DNA from: Eurosta solidaginis
Lineage: Eukaryota > Arthropoda > Insecta > Diptera > Tephritidae
Length of the DNA: 64,000 nt
Assembly (NCBI RefSeq): GCF_040869045.1
Contig: NC_090320.1
Coordinates: 243,474,978-243,538,977, forward strand
Reading direction: 5' to 3'
Of the stretch, positions 1 to 11,548 are shown piece after piece; position 1 is the stretch's first letter; each line of letters opens with the position of its first letter. A program made the translations under genes and the position numbers. Below the pieces are notes generated by a model. The model worked only from the letters and a program-made list of their open reading frames with translations. It made no database searches and had not been told where the DNA came from.

Positions 1-440
1 AATTCAAAATCAAAATTAGCCCAATCGGTCCGACCGTTTTCGAGTTTTAGCGAGACTAACGAACTGCAATTGATTTTTATATTTAAAATTTTTGTATTTA
101 TTTAATTGTAATATAAGTGAAGCAAAATAGTAGCCAACATTTGTTTCGCTTTATTAAAATGTTTTCGTTGGGAAAAAACTTGATGAGAAATAAAATTTTC
201 AAATCTAACAATAACATGTGAAATTTTTTAATTTTCTGCTAGATTTTGGACTCACCTTTCCATAAACTGTTTTTGTAATTTCAGATCGATATCAAATTTG
301 AAAAACAATAACTTTTCCAAAACTACCCTGTAGTCAAACCAACTAGTTGTATACTAGAAGAATACTAGTTTGCCAAAAATTTCAATTAGTATGAGTTCTG
401 TATTTTTTCCATATAAGCAACTATTATTTTTAACACGGCG
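1..440. other. AT-rich stretch, nothing recognised
   Basis: No coding frame, repeat or element end is visible here. The sequence is AT-rich and non-coding in appearance. Confidence 0.6.
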
Positions 441-469
441 ATATCCTACGAAATATCAATTGCCAGCCT

Positions 470-700
470 CTGCATCAGCATCATACCAATTGACAAACTA
501 GTCATTATATACACCAACATCATACCAGATGACATACTAGTCAGCATACCCATCAGACTCATACCAATTGACATACTAGTCAGTGTATTCAACATCAACA
601 TACCCGTAGGTATACTACTCAGTCTATGCATCAATGTAATAACAGTTGACATACTAGTCGATATTTGCATCAGCATCCTACTATTTAATATACTAGTCTC
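470..700. repeat. 39-bp minisatellite, about 6 units
   Basis: The core TGACATACTAGTC or a close variant recurs at 491, 530, 569, 608, 647 and 686, an exact 39-bp period. Because 39 is divisible by 3, the minus strand stays open for 76 codons as a 13-residue repeat rich in Met, Ser and Leu. That frame is a by-product of the period and is not supported as a gene. Confidence 0.9.
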
Positions 701-889
701 AGTTGGGTTGAAAAATTACTTGAAAATTGATAAATTAGCTCAAATTTATGTTATTCATTATATTTCATATATAAATAATAAAAGGTATGTATATATATAT
801 ACATATGTATATAACTTTAAAATTTATCACTTCAATACATTATACTTTGGAATAAATTTTAATAAAAATACGTACATATATATGAAAAC

Positions 890-1070
890 AAAAAGTAACG
901 GAATAACACACGAATGTCCGCAATCTCAAGACGCAGGGCTAAGTTTATGGGTTCACTATGGCCAGAGCATTCCCAATTTAAATCGCTCAAGCCAAGAGAA
1001 CTGCTTGGGTTCATCATAGAAGTCGGATGGGATGAGGTGCTGACCAAAGGTCGCAGTGCGATCCTCAATA
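890..1070 (+). pseudogene. LINE ORF2 C-terminal tail, fragment
   Basis: With one frameshift the plus strand reads a Cys-Pro stretch followed by SRRRAKFMGS and KPRELLGFI. This resembles the region after RNase H in Jockey/I-type LINE ORF2 proteins, where a Cys/His-rich segment precedes an Arg-rich, hydrophobic end. It is short, frameshifted and lacks upstream domains. Orientation is opposite to the LINE fragment to its right, so it is probably a separate insertion. Confidence 0.4.
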
Positions 1071-1114
1071 AATTATCTATCTATCTAACGGAGAAGGAAC
1101 GAACCAGTAATGGT

Positions 1115-2073
1115 TGACTGTGTAAAAACAGGCCAAGCTGCACTAGTGCCGTCCTGTTATGAGTGTTAATTGAGTTCAGAATGGTGGTAGTGATATGCAC
1201 TTTACTGAAGTCATGCTTATGGCTTGATAACCGAACAATTTCATTTAATTGAGGGAATCATAACGGCTTTAAACGTTTTCGTTACTGACTAAAGGGATCA
1301 TATCGGTTGTTGTTGTTGTTGTAGCGATAAGGTTGCTCCCCGAAGGCTTTGGGGAGTGTTATCGATGTGATGGTCCTTTGCCGGATACAGATCCGGTACG
1401 CTCCGGTACCACAGCACCATTAAGGTGCCAGCCCGACCATCTCGGGAACGATTTATGTGGCCACATTAAACCTCCAGGCCATCCCCTCCCTCCCCACCAC
1501 CAAGTTCAATGAGGACCTTGGGGTCGCCAGAGCCTCGTCTGTTAGTGAAACAGGATTCGCCGCGGATAGGTGAGGTTGACAATTAGGTTTGGAGAAGCTA
1601 TATATTGCGCTGGCAACCTGAAGGGTTGCGCTACACACCCCTTGAATCTGGTATTTTAGTCGCCTCTTACGACAGGCATACCTACCGCGGGTATATTCTT
1701 ACCCCCCAACCCGCTGGGGGTGGATCATATCGGTAGATACTGTGGGTTCTGGTCTTTCTCTGTTATTCTGGAAGGCATAGGCTTTTAACGACAAGTAGAA
1801 AAAATGTCCTAGGCTACTGATGCCCTCATGGCCAAGGTGTTTTGGCATCGGTATAGGTCTTCCGTCTGGGGCTATTGATATGGAAAGCTTGGCCTTTTCA
1901 ATAACTTCTTTAACCTCTGTTGAGGTAACGGTGAGGGTTGACTCGTCATGCTTGTGTTTATGTGCCCGTTGATTTGGACGATATCTAGCATTGTCAACTG
2001 AAGTATGCATTGCAAATTGGCTACAGAAAGCACTCGCGCATTTCCTCGAGCCGACAGACGAAATTCGAGTCAA
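1115..2073 (-). pseudogene. LINE reverse transcriptase fragment split by a retroposon
   Basis: The minus strand from 2073 reads STLTVTSTEVKEVIEKAK, then APDGRPIPMPKHLGHEGISS. This is the N-terminal reverse-transcriptase block of Jockey/I-type LINEs, which normally reads pGPDGi..lLK. Beyond the insertion at 1308-1721, the minus strand resumes with degraded matches to the next blocks, PISLLSPV-like and then HDFSKVHITTT, the usual HGFRxxHSTTT. The frame is broken by stops and the catalytic FADD block is absent. It is a dead 5'- and 3'-truncated copy; the clade assignment is from remembered motifs. Confidence 0.75.
1308..1721 (-). mobile_element. 414-bp retroposon with CAA-repeat tail
   Basis: The segment is flanked by a perfect 13-bp direct repeat, GGATCATATCGGT, at 1295-1307 and 1722-1734. 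On the minus strand it starts CCCCCAGCGGGTTGGG and ends in (CAA)n. The exact target duplication and simple tail mark an L1-type retroposition into the LINE fragment. No open frame is seen, so it is SINE-like or a LINE 3' end. Shorter relatives lie at 15006-15107 and 16682-16808. Confidence 0.85.
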
Positions 2074-2079
2074 ATGAAT

Positions 2080-2310
2080 TATTTAAATACTAACTAGTAT
2101 TAATAACACCACAAAGTTATAGTCAATGAACCATTCTAAAACTGACCAGTATGATGAAGGCCACAAAATTCTAGTCCATTAACTACTCATACACTAACTA
2201 GTATGAATAGCACCACAAAATTATATTCAATGAACTATTCAAAAGCTGACTAGTATGAATAAACTCACAAAATTCTAGTCAATGAACTAGAATGTTTGCT
2301 GACTACTTTG
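2080..2310. repeat. 52-bp minisatellite, about 4.3 units
   Basis: The cores CTAACTAGTAT or CTGACTAGTAT start at 2090, 2142, 2194 and 2246, an exact 52-bp period, with a decayed fifth unit near 2299. The core GACTAGTAT is the reverse complement of ATACTAGTC in the 39-bp minisatellite at 470-700. Confidence 0.9.
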
Positions 2311-2540
2311 ACTTTTAACTGCAGGGTTCAAAACCTCTTCAAAACCCGTATTCATAGAATTTAAGAATATAAATACAATCAACAAATTTAGTCAAGCAGC
2401 TTAATGAATATGGTTCTTATATTATAAGAACGAAGTTTTGTCATAAATATAATTTTACGAAATTTTTCTTAGATCAACGCAAATTTTCTAAATTATATGC
2501 AATTTTTCTTAACAAAACATGTACGTTTTTGGTTCAGTGT
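2311..2540. other. Non-coding spacer, nothing recognised
   Basis: AT-rich sequence between the 52-bp minisatellite and the start of detectable homology with 51.7 kb. No feature was supported. Confidence 0.5.
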
Positions 2541-4440
2541 AATGGTAATGTAGTACGTGCCATAAATGTATTGCCAATTTTCTAATTGTTTAAACTTAAA
2601 TAATTTTTTGTTTAAATGTCGGCGTGGTCGTTTACGAGCTTTTCTCAGATCTACATAGAAAAGCAAGAATGGGAAATTCCAAAGGCTTCTGATTCATGAC
2701 TTATAAAAATTTCAAATTTTCTTCCCCTCAATGTGGGCAATGCCATTTATAAAAATTTTACTCAATTTCTATTTTGCGTTATAACGGTAGTCGACCTGTT
2801 TGTTTCCTCATTTTTCCAGTATGGGGTTTCCCATTTTTTCCATTTTTCGAAATTTTCAATATTGAAAATGATCGAGTGGAATTTTGCGATCGATTTTCGA
2901 TAACGAAAAATTGAGCGTGGCTATTTTTCATTTCGGGCATTTTCAATGTCAAAATATTCTGCAACATTATAATTCAGTGTACCAAATTTTGTGACGAAAT
3001 ATCAATTTTTAGTCAAGTTATCGTGTTAACGGGCGGACGCAAATAGCTTAATTAATAATGGGTATAGTAATATTGAAACTGTTTTGTTTAATGAGACATA
3101 CATATCTAGCTACTTATGTATAAACAAAATGTACAAATATTAATGATATATAAATGTTTTGATTTTTTCTAGATAATAACAAATATAGTCAGACAAGTAA
3201 AAAATGATACGCCATAGTGTCAAATAAAAAGAGTAGCTTGTTTCTCTAACAGGAAATTGATAAAAATAAGAATTTTGTGCGAAACAAAGCCATTTATTTG
3301 AACAATTGCTTGCGTTAACAAATACTTATATATGTACATATATGCGACAATTTGTTTAAATGGCTTAAGTTGGCTCAGGGAGAAATGATAATAATAATGA
3401 TAAATGCGCTCATTCTTCAACATATTTTAGAGGATCAACATTTTAACTTTTTTTGGGCTTCGTTGGTTTTGACGTGCAAAGTTGTAATTGGTATTGTCCT
3501 GAAACATAACGCGTGTATAGGTTTTATACTGGCGAAAATGCTCCACTCAGATTAAGGAGACCTTAACTGGCATGTCTAGGTTGCGATTTAGGGTTCGTGA
3601 ATTAGATGTGCTCCGATATAAGTACTTTTAGGTACTACTTCGGAAGCGCCGGCGATAAAATGTTGATCTGCTAACACATTCGGGTAATCTTATCTTGATA
3701 TTTTGCTCTACAAGGATTATGGAATTCATAAAATTTATAAAGATTAAACTTGTGAACCAGCTATTTAGTTGTAAGGTACTATTCGTGCTTTAAAAAACAG
3801 GCTGGATAAATCGTTAAACTTCTAGTTCTGGTCATAAAACGCTTGAACCAAAATCCAAATATGCCTTTGACCTGCAGAAGAGATGTTCTAATATAAGTAA
3901 AAAGGGAATTACAGCATATATTTACAATTCTAGTCTTAAGCCCGGAACCTCGTCTTAGCGAAGCTGGAGGAGAGATAGCTTAAAGCCAGTTGAATACTTT
4001 ATGTTGAATAGCCAAGATTTAAAAAATATTTTATCTCAAGACGTGGCCTTCTTCTCTGCTAAAATTTTTTTTAAAAACAAACCATCTATTCGTAACCCCT
4101 GCCTTGATGCTAGTTTCTTTTTAGATATTAAGCATCTCAATCGAGATATACATCGTTCGGCAGATTAGCCGACTTTGGTAACTCTTTCTTGTTAAAAGTG
4201 CTTTCCGCACTGTAACATTTACAATCTCTTTTGGTCGTTCGCACGGGGATTATTTCGGCCTCTATTTAAACGCCTTAAGCCTTGAATACTTTTTCTCTCG
4301 TTTCTTTTCATTACCCATTAAGTTTGCTTGAAATTCTCAACTGATTTCTGAAGTATTTAAAAGGTTTTCAATCCCAAATTCGGTTCTTCCACTATTTTTC
4401 TATCCAAACTGAAAATTTTTAAGGTGTTACAAAGAGAACG
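2540..4440 (+). repeat. Segmental duplication, copy 1, left block
   Basis: This non-coding block matches 51690-53950 in direct orientation nearly throughout, starting at the shared string TGTAGTACGTGCCATAAAT and ending near AGAGAACGGG. Copy 2 carries about 480 extra bases (about 52975-53458) and lacks about 120 bases present here near 4040-4160. The first 500 bases contain an old relative of family A, recognisable by TCAAGTTATCGTGTTAACGG and ATTTTCAATATTGAAAAT. No coding frame is supported. Confidence 0.85.
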
Positions 4441-4572
4441 GGTAAACTAAGATAAAAAAATATAATACAATAAAAAAAAAAATAAAATAAAAAAATAAAA
4501 AATAAAAAAATATAAATAAAATAAAATAAAATTAAGTAAAAAATAATAAAATAAAACAAAATGAAGTAAAAA
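4440..4572. repeat. A-rich low-complexity tract
   Basis: Imperfect AAAAT/AAAATA repeats. A matching tract occurs at 54605-54814 in duplication copy 2, where element B instead of element A follows. Confidence 0.85.
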
Positions 4573-7500
4573 TAAGTAAGGTAGGCTAAGTTCGGGTGTA
4601 ACCGAACATTACATACTCAGCTGAGAGCTATAGAGACAAAATAAGGGAAAATCATCATGTAGGAAAATGAACCTAGGGTAACCCTGAAATGTGTTTGTAT
4701 GACATGTGTATCAAATGGAAGGTATTAAGGAGTATTTTAAGAGGGAGTAGGCCATATATTTATGGGTGGACGCCATTTAGGGATATCTCCATAAAGGTGA
4801 GCCAGGGCGGAATCTAGAATTTGTTTGTACGATATGGGTATCAAATGAAAGGTGTTAATGAGTATTTTAAAAGGGCGTGGGCCTTAGTTCAATAAGTGGA
4901 CGCCTTTTCGAGATATCGCCATAAAGGTGGACCAGGGGTGACTCTCGAATTTGTTTGTACGATATGGGTATCAAATGAAAGGTGTTAATGAGTATTTTAA
5001 AAGGGCGTGGGCCTTAGTTCTATAGGTGGACGCCTTGTCGAGATATCGCCATAAAGGTTGACCAGGGGTGACTCTAGAATTTGTTTGTACGATATGGGTA
5101 TCAAATGAAAGGTGTTAATGGTTATTTTAAAAGGGCGTGGGCCTTAGTTCTATAGGTGGACGACTTCTCGAGATATCGCCATAAATGTGGAGCAGGGGTG
5201 ACTCTAGAATTTGTTTGTACTATATGGATATCAAATGAAAGGTGTTAATGAGTATTTTAAAAGTGCGTTGTACTTAGTTCTATAGGCGGACGACTTTGTT
5301 TGTACGATATGGGTATCAAATGAAAGGTGTTAATGAGTATTTTAAAAGAGTGTGGGCCTTAGTTCTATAGGTGGACGCCTTTTCGAGATATCGCCATAAA
5401 GGTGGACCAGGGCGACTCTAGAATTTGTTTGTACGATATGGGTATCAAATGAAAGGTGCTAATGAGAATTTTAAAAGGGCGTGGGCCTTAGTTCTATAGG
5501 TGGACGCCTTTTCGAGATATCGCCATAAAGGTGGACCAGGGGCGACTCTAGAATTTGTTTGTACGATATGGGTATCAAATGAAAGGTGTTAATGAGTATT
5601 TTAAAAGGGCGTGGGCCTTAGTTCTATAGGTGGACGCCTTGTCGAGATATCGCCATAAAGGTTGACCAGGGGTGACTCTAGAATTTGTTTGTACGATATG
5701 GGTATCAAATGAAAGGTGTTAATGGTTATTTTAAAAGGGCGTGGGCCTTAGTTCTATAGGTGGACGACTTCTCGAGATATCGCCATAAATGTGGACCAGG
5801 GGTGACTCTAGAATTTGTTTGTACTATATGGATATCAAATGAAAGGTGTTAATGAGTATTTTAAAAGTGCGTTGTACTTAGTTCTATAGGCGGACGACTT
5901 TGTTTGTACGATATGGGTATCAAATGAAAGGTGTTAATGAGTATTTTAAAAGAGTGTGGGCCATAGTTCTATAGGTGGACGCCTTTTCGAGATATCGCCA
6001 TAAAGGTGGACCAGGGCGACTCTAGAATTTGTTTGTACGATATGGGTATCAAATGAAAGGTGCTAATGAGAATTTTAAAAGGGCGTGGGCCTTAGTTCTA
6101 TAGGTGGACGCCTTTTCGAGATATCGCCATAAAGGTGGACCAGGGGCGACTCTAGAATTTGTTTGTACGATATGGGTATCAAATGAAAGGTGTTAATGAG
6201 TATTTTAAAAGGGCGTGGGCCTTAGTTCTATAGGTGGACGCCTTGTCGAGATATCGCCATAAAGGTTGACCAGGGGTGACTCTAGAATTTGTTTGTACGA
6301 TATGGGTATCAAATGAAAGGTGTTAATGGTTATTTTAAAAGGGCGTGGGCCTTAGTTCTATAGGTGGACGACTTCTCGAGATATCGCCATAAATGTGGAC
6401 CAGGGGTGACTCTAGAATTTGTTTGTACTATATGGATATCAAATGAAAGGTGTTAATGAGTATTTTAAAAGGGCGTTGTACTTAGTTGTATAGGTGGACG
6501 ACTTTGTTTGTACGATATGGGTATCAAATGAAAGGTGTTAATGAGTATTTTAAAAGAGTGTGGGCCTTAGTTCTATAGATGGACGCCTTTTCGAGATATC
6601 GCCATAAAGGTGGACCAGGGCGACTCTAGAATTTGTTTGTACGATATGGGTATCAAATGAAAGGTGCTAATTAGAATTTTAAAAGGGCGTGGGCCTTAGT
6701 TCTATAGGTGGACGCCTTTTCGAGATATCGCCATAAAGGTGGACCAGGGGCGACTCTAGAATTTGTTTGTACGATATGGGTATCAAATGAAAGGTGTTAA
6801 TGAGTATTTTAAAAGGGCGTGGGTCTTAGGTGACTCTAGAATATGTTTGTGCGATATGGGTATCAAATGAAAGGTGTTAATGAATATTTTAAAAGGGCGT
6901 GGGGCTTATTTCTATAGGTGGACGCCTTTTCGAGATATCGCCATAAAGGTGTACCAGGGGTGACTCTAGAATGTGTTTGTACGATATTGGTATCAAATTA
7001 AAGGTATTAATGAGAGTTTCAAAAGGGAGTGGTGGTAGTTGTATATGTGAAGTCGTTTTCCAGATATCGACCAAAATGTGGACCAGGGTGACCCAGAACA
7101 TCATCTGTTGGATACCGCTAATTTATTTATATATGTAATACCTGCCAAGATTTTAAGGGTGTTTTATTTCGCCCTGCAGAACTTTTTCATTTTCTTCTAC
7201 TTAATATGGTAGGTGTCACAACCATTTTACAAAGTTTTTTCTAAAGTTATATTTCGCGTCAATAAACCAATCAAATTACCATGTTTCATCCCTTTTTTCG
7301 TATTTGGTATAGAATTATGGCATTTTTTTCATTTTTCATAATTTTCGATATCGAAAAAGTGGGCGTGGTCATAGTCGGATTTCGTTAATTTTTTATACCA
7401 AGATAAAATGAGTTCAGAAAAGTACGTGAACTAAGTTCAGTAAAGATATGTCGATTTTTGCTCAAGTTATCGTGTTAACGGCCATGCGGAAGGACAGACG

Positions 7501-8411
7501 GACGACTGTGTATAAAAACTGGGCGTGGCTTCAACCGATTTCGCCCTTTTTCACAGGAAACAGTAAGCGTCATAAAATCTATTCCCCTACCAAATTTAAA
7601 AAGGATTGGGAAATTTTTGTTCGACTTAGGGCATTCAAAGTATCCTAGACAAACTAAATGAAAAAGGGCGGAGTCACGCTCATTTTGAAATTTTCTTTAT
7701 TTTTTGTATTTTGTTGCACCATATCATTACTAGAGTTGAATGTTGACATAATTTACTCATATACTGTAAAGATATTAAATTTTTTGTTAAAATTTTAGTT
7801 TAAAAAAAAAATTTTTTTAAAAGTGGTCCTTCTCCCATTTTGCTATTTTTTATTAAGCGTACATATAGTAATAGGAGTAACGTTCCTGCCAAATTTCATC
7901 ATTATATCTTCAACGACTGCCTAATTACAGTTTGGAAAAATTTTAAATTACCTTCTTTTAAAAGTGGGCGTTGCCACTCCCATTGTCTAAAATTTTACTA
8001 ATTTTCTATTCTTCATCATAAGTTCAACTCACCTACCAAGTTTCATCGCTTTATCTGTCTTTGGTAATGAATTATTGCACTTTTTCGGTTTTTCGAAATT
8101 TTCGATATCGAAAAAGTGGGCGTGGTTATAGTCCGATATCGTTCATTTTAAATAGCGATCTGAGATGAGTTCTCAGGAACCTACATACCAAATTTCATCA
8201 AGATACCTCAAAATTTACTCAAGTTATCGTGTTAACGTACGGACGGACGGACGGACGGACGGACATGGCTCAATAAAATTTTTTTTCGATCCTGATGATT
8301 TTGATATATGGAAGTCTATATCTATCTCGATTCCTTTATACCTGTACAACCAACCGTTATCCAATCAAACTTAATATACTCTGTGAGCTCTGCTCAACTG
8401 AGTATAAAAAG
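4573..8411 (-). mobile_element. Non-autonomous family A element (A1), Helentron/DINE-like
   Basis: Read on the minus strand it starts at 8411 with TTTTTATACTCAGTTGAGC and runs through a GTCC microsatellite (near 8240-8262). It then has several GGGCGTGG modules and the palindrome TTCGATATCGAA, enters a tandem array, and ends with a subterminal CTCAGCTGAG. The hairpin arms are at 4602-4607 and 4590-4595, followed by CTTACTTAT (CTTACTTG in other copies). Subterminal inverted repeats, a central tandem repeat and a terminal hairpin without a protein are typical of Helentron-derived elements; that class assignment is an inference. Confidence 0.7.
4690..7100 (-). repeat. 130-bp tandem repeat in A1, with 604-bp higher-order units
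   Basis: About 18 monomers. TTGTTTGTAC recurs at 130-bp spacing (4821, 4951, 5081, 5211), then a shortened monomer of about 84 bp appears. The distinctive CGACTTTG junction occurs at 5291, 5895 and 6499, exactly 604 bp apart, so the array is built from about three copies of a five-monomer block (4 x 130 + 84). Confidence 0.9.
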
Positions 8412-8444
8412 AACATAAAACAAAACAAAATAAAATAAAACAAA

Positions 8445-8677
8445 AGCATCACTGAACAAAAAAAATGTAAAAGAAAAGCAAATATATGCAGGCGTAAATT
8501 ACATACCAGGATTAACGGACAACAAAACATTGTATAACATCACACGCAACAACAATATAAAATTTGCGCATACACCAAGTCGAACTTTGAATACAATCTT
8601 TACACAAACAAAAGACAAAATTGACAAAGAACAACAACATAATGTGGTATACGAAATAAAATGTAATTGGAGCGCAG
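8445..8677 (+). pseudogene. Penelope-like element, linker part, left of Transib insertion
   Basis: Translated with several breaks it reads a NNNIKFAH-like motif and ends near a VYEIKC-like motif, the linker leading into the GIY-YIG endonuclease of Penelope-like retroelements. The homologous uninterrupted sequence is at 60670-60901. The frame continues on the far side of the Transib insertion at 10831. Confidence 0.75.
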
Positions 8678-10830
8678 CACATTGTTTCGTGTAGAACAAG
8701 CTAGCTGGACAAAATTATTTTATGAGATTTTTCGTTTCATATGCAGTCATTTATTACAACTAGGTCATTTTTTTCAGCCATATGTTCTTTTTTTTATTTT
8801 TTTCCAAAATTTTACTTCATATGCATACATTTGCATATTTCATATACAGTAACTCATGTGAATAAGTGACATAGATCCAAAAAAATTTAAAGGACTTAAG
8901 AATATTACTTTATTGTACTTAAATTGAATGGAATACAAATCTCAATACTCCAAAAAATTCTAAAAATTCGGAAAAAAATTAAAATTTTTTATGAAAATTC
9001 GTCGAATTTTTTAAATATAATTTAGTTTTTATTATAGATCGTGACAAATTTTCTAATGGGAAATTAGTTAAAATATATTTGCGAAAGCGAAAATTGTAAG
9101 AATTATCCAAAAAGGGGTGTCTACTTATTTATGTGAGTGACTGTACATATGTACATACATATTTTGTATTTATTTGAGTATTTATCCTGGCACTACAATT
9201 TTTACAGAATTATTTTACAGTACCAGTCAGGAATGTAAAAGTGAATTACAATAATAATAATAACAATGTAAATAATTAAATTAATTATGGGAAAATTACT
9301 TATTACAAAAACATAAAAGTAAAGTATCATACAAAGTATAAAAGACAATAGATTTAAATTGAATAAAACCTGATCCAACAAAAAGTTATAGGGTAGGTTA
9401 TCTTTTATAATTATGTTATTATTCGCTATCATCACTTTCATTGGATGAGTCACTTGTGGAATAGTCATGAACATCAGCAACACTACTGTGAAAGCTTGAA
9501 ACAACTGGGGTATTTATTGACTCCTCAACATTATCGGGGGACAGTAAATTTAAGACTTCTGAAGTCAGACTTTTAAATTTTTTCTTAGGTATCTCCCTAA
9601 AACTGTTAACTAAAGGATCCGATGTTATAAGCAACATATTCATAAGATCTCTATTCGTGGCTTCACGCGACTGCTTTTGTGTGTTTTCAGCCCTGAATCG
9701 TCTCAAATCTTTGTTACGGGCTTCCTGTGCTTCCTCGGAAAGTTGACCAATAGGTAAAATTGCTGATTTTATAATATCAGTACCTTGCACTAAGAATTTA
9801 TGAACTGTAACAGGCATATTAAACCATGGATAGAGATCTATGTATAGTTTTTTAGTCTGGACCGCAAATTTTTCAAATTTTTGGATATTTATATTGTACC
9901 CAGATGCTAATGCGCGAAGGAGAGTGTCGAATCTTTTGATGAGCGTTACATCCAATCCCGTAATCTCAGCACTAGCCTCAGAATTTTCGAAAAACCTACG
10001 AGCAGTGTTGCCGTCATTGGTATTGCCGAAACCTGGTTTTGGTTTATCTTCATCAATCCATTGTATGTACCTGTTTCTATGCCTTGGTGACTGATGCGGT
10101 AGGTTGAAGTCAGTGATCTTCGCCTTTTTGCTTTTGGTGTGCTCTTATTGACCTTGCGCGTTTATTTTTGTGTGTTTAGTGGCTACGTGTTTGTTCCTTG
10201 TACCCGGGAATTGGTCTTGCCGTTCGTAGATCAGCTTTAAAGGTTCAAATATCTCGTCGGAGCTGGTACGTACATACATCCTATTTTATATGTAGAGATA
10301 ACTAAATCTACAAAAAAAAAAATTAAAAATAGATGTGCAAAGAATTCGCAATGGTTTTTTCTTTCGACTATTAGAGAATACTTGCGACTATAACATATGT
10401 AAAATTAAGCCCGGATGTCCGCGGATGTATGTAACTTTTTTGTCCCTAAATTTAAAAATATAGGGAAAAAATACCTTTTCTTCTTAATAACGGAATGTTA
10501 AATATATTGAAAATACTCTAATTGTGAAAGAATTACTATTAAAAAATTTTACTTACCTTCGAGCTTAGAATTCATCAAAAAAATTATGTAAAAGTGTTCA
10601 CTTAAAAGAAATATGAATCTTAATATTCAACAAGAATTTTGCAAATTAATCAATGCATTTTACGGCCACTCCTACCTTCTTACTTCAATTACTCAATATA
10701 TATGAGCAAAAATATCAAAAAAAGCAAAAATCCCGTTATTTTGTTTGTTTTCTTTCATTTCCCATTACACTTTTCTTGGAATAAGAACTTTGTTTTTGTC
10801 CAGCTAGCTTCTTCTACACGAAACACTGTG
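8678..10830 (-). mobile_element. Transib DNA transposon, internally deleted
   Basis: The 2153-bp element has 37-bp terminal inverted repeats (8678-8714 and 10794-10830, 2 mismatches) beginning CACATTG and CACAGTG. A 5-bp target duplication, CGCAG, flanks it at 8673-8677 and 10831-10835. The uninterrupted target is present at 60902-60906 in duplication copy 2, which fixes both ends. A CACAGTG-like end, a 5-bp GC-rich target and the C-terminal transposase fragment inside all point to Transib. It is too short to encode a full transposase. Confidence 0.9.
9419..10147 (-). pseudogene. Transib transposase, C-terminal fragment (about 242 codons)
   Basis: The minus strand is open from just below a TAA at about 10148-10150 down to a stop at 9419. 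It reads GFGNTNDGNTARRFF, then MPVTVHKFL, LPIGQLSEEAQEARNKDLRR and LLITSDPLVNS. These blocks match the C-terminal part of Transib transposases, relatives of RAG1. The end is acidic and Ser-rich. The N-terminal two thirds, including the first catalytic Asp residues, are missing, so the copy cannot be autonomous. The 640 bases upstream to the right TIR hold no recognisable transposase sequence. Confidence 0.85.
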
Positions 10831-11106
10831 CGCAGGAGAAACTTGCAATCAAATATACATTGGAATCACGAAGCGATCGCTAAGTGTACGAATAAACGAA
10901 CATAGACTAGACGTCAAAAATAGAAAAACAACAACAGCACTATGCGAACATTTGACCAACAAAGGACACACAGCGGATTTCGAAAACGCGAAAATATTAG
11001 ACGTTGAGGGGAAAGAACAAACACGAATGACGCTGGAAGCTCTACGAATACAACAAAAAATCAATACTGCAATGAATTTCAAAGAAGACGTCAATACAAT
11101 AGAGTG
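10831..11106 (+). pseudogene. Penelope-like GIY-YIG endonuclease remnant, right part
   Basis: The plus strand reads GETCNQIYIGITKRSLSVRI, then NEHRLD and a C-terminal block with ILDVEGKEQ and TLEALRIQQ, ending with a stop at about 11106. This is the second half of a GIY-YIG nuclease domain as found at the C-terminus of Penelope-like elements, and here the YIG motif is intact. The first half (VYEIKC-like) lies left of the Transib insertion. Reverse transcriptase is absent, so this is a 5'-truncated copy. Relative to the copy at 60816-61238 the last codons are changed by a deletion. Confidence 0.8.
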
Positions 11107-11140
11107 ATGTAAATTGTGGAATTCTAACTAATGTGTTAAT

Positions 11141-11548
11141 AGCCGTGTTTTTTTATACACGCGTATACGTTTACGTTTGCGCGTGAAAAAAAACGCCTAT
11201 TCTCGCTTAGATAATGCTTAGGAGACCCATCTAGCGGCAGTGGTTAAACAACTAGCTACAGCCACAGGGTGTACCGGAAAGCGGAGACACAACCCTCTGA
11301 TGGCCATAGGGTATAACATATAGCTGAATCAGTTGCGATGAATTGTGGGCACACATAGAATACATAGAATTAATGTAGAGGGTGAAACATAAATACATAT
11401 TTCAGTTACATCTGAGTATAATGCGTATTGAAATTTAGTAGTACACATTTTATGCGCAGCAATTTCAGAGGTGTATTTAAAGTTTGACGCTTAGCAGTCC
11501 ATATAAAGTTTAAGCGTATAGACGTTTACGTGTAAAAAAAACACGGCT
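11141..11548. mobile_element. 408-bp MITE, AGCCGTG ends
   Basis: Terminal inverted repeats start AGCCGTGTTTTTTT on both sides. AAT occurs directly outside each end (11138-11140, 11549-11551). The homologous position in copy 2 (61360-61362) has a single AAT and no insert, so this is a clean insertion with a likely 3-bp target duplication. The interior is rich in CGTATA/CGTTTACG motifs and encodes nothing. Confidence 0.8.

Noticed and set aside
446..676. A 76-residue Met/Ser-rich repeat protein on the minus strand
   Set aside because: Open only because the 39-bp minisatellite period is divisible by three; no start context, signal or homology visible.
8678..10830. hAT element with 8-bp target duplication
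   Set aside because: Comparison with the empty site supports only CGCAG (5 bp), and the encoded fragment matches Transib, not hAT.
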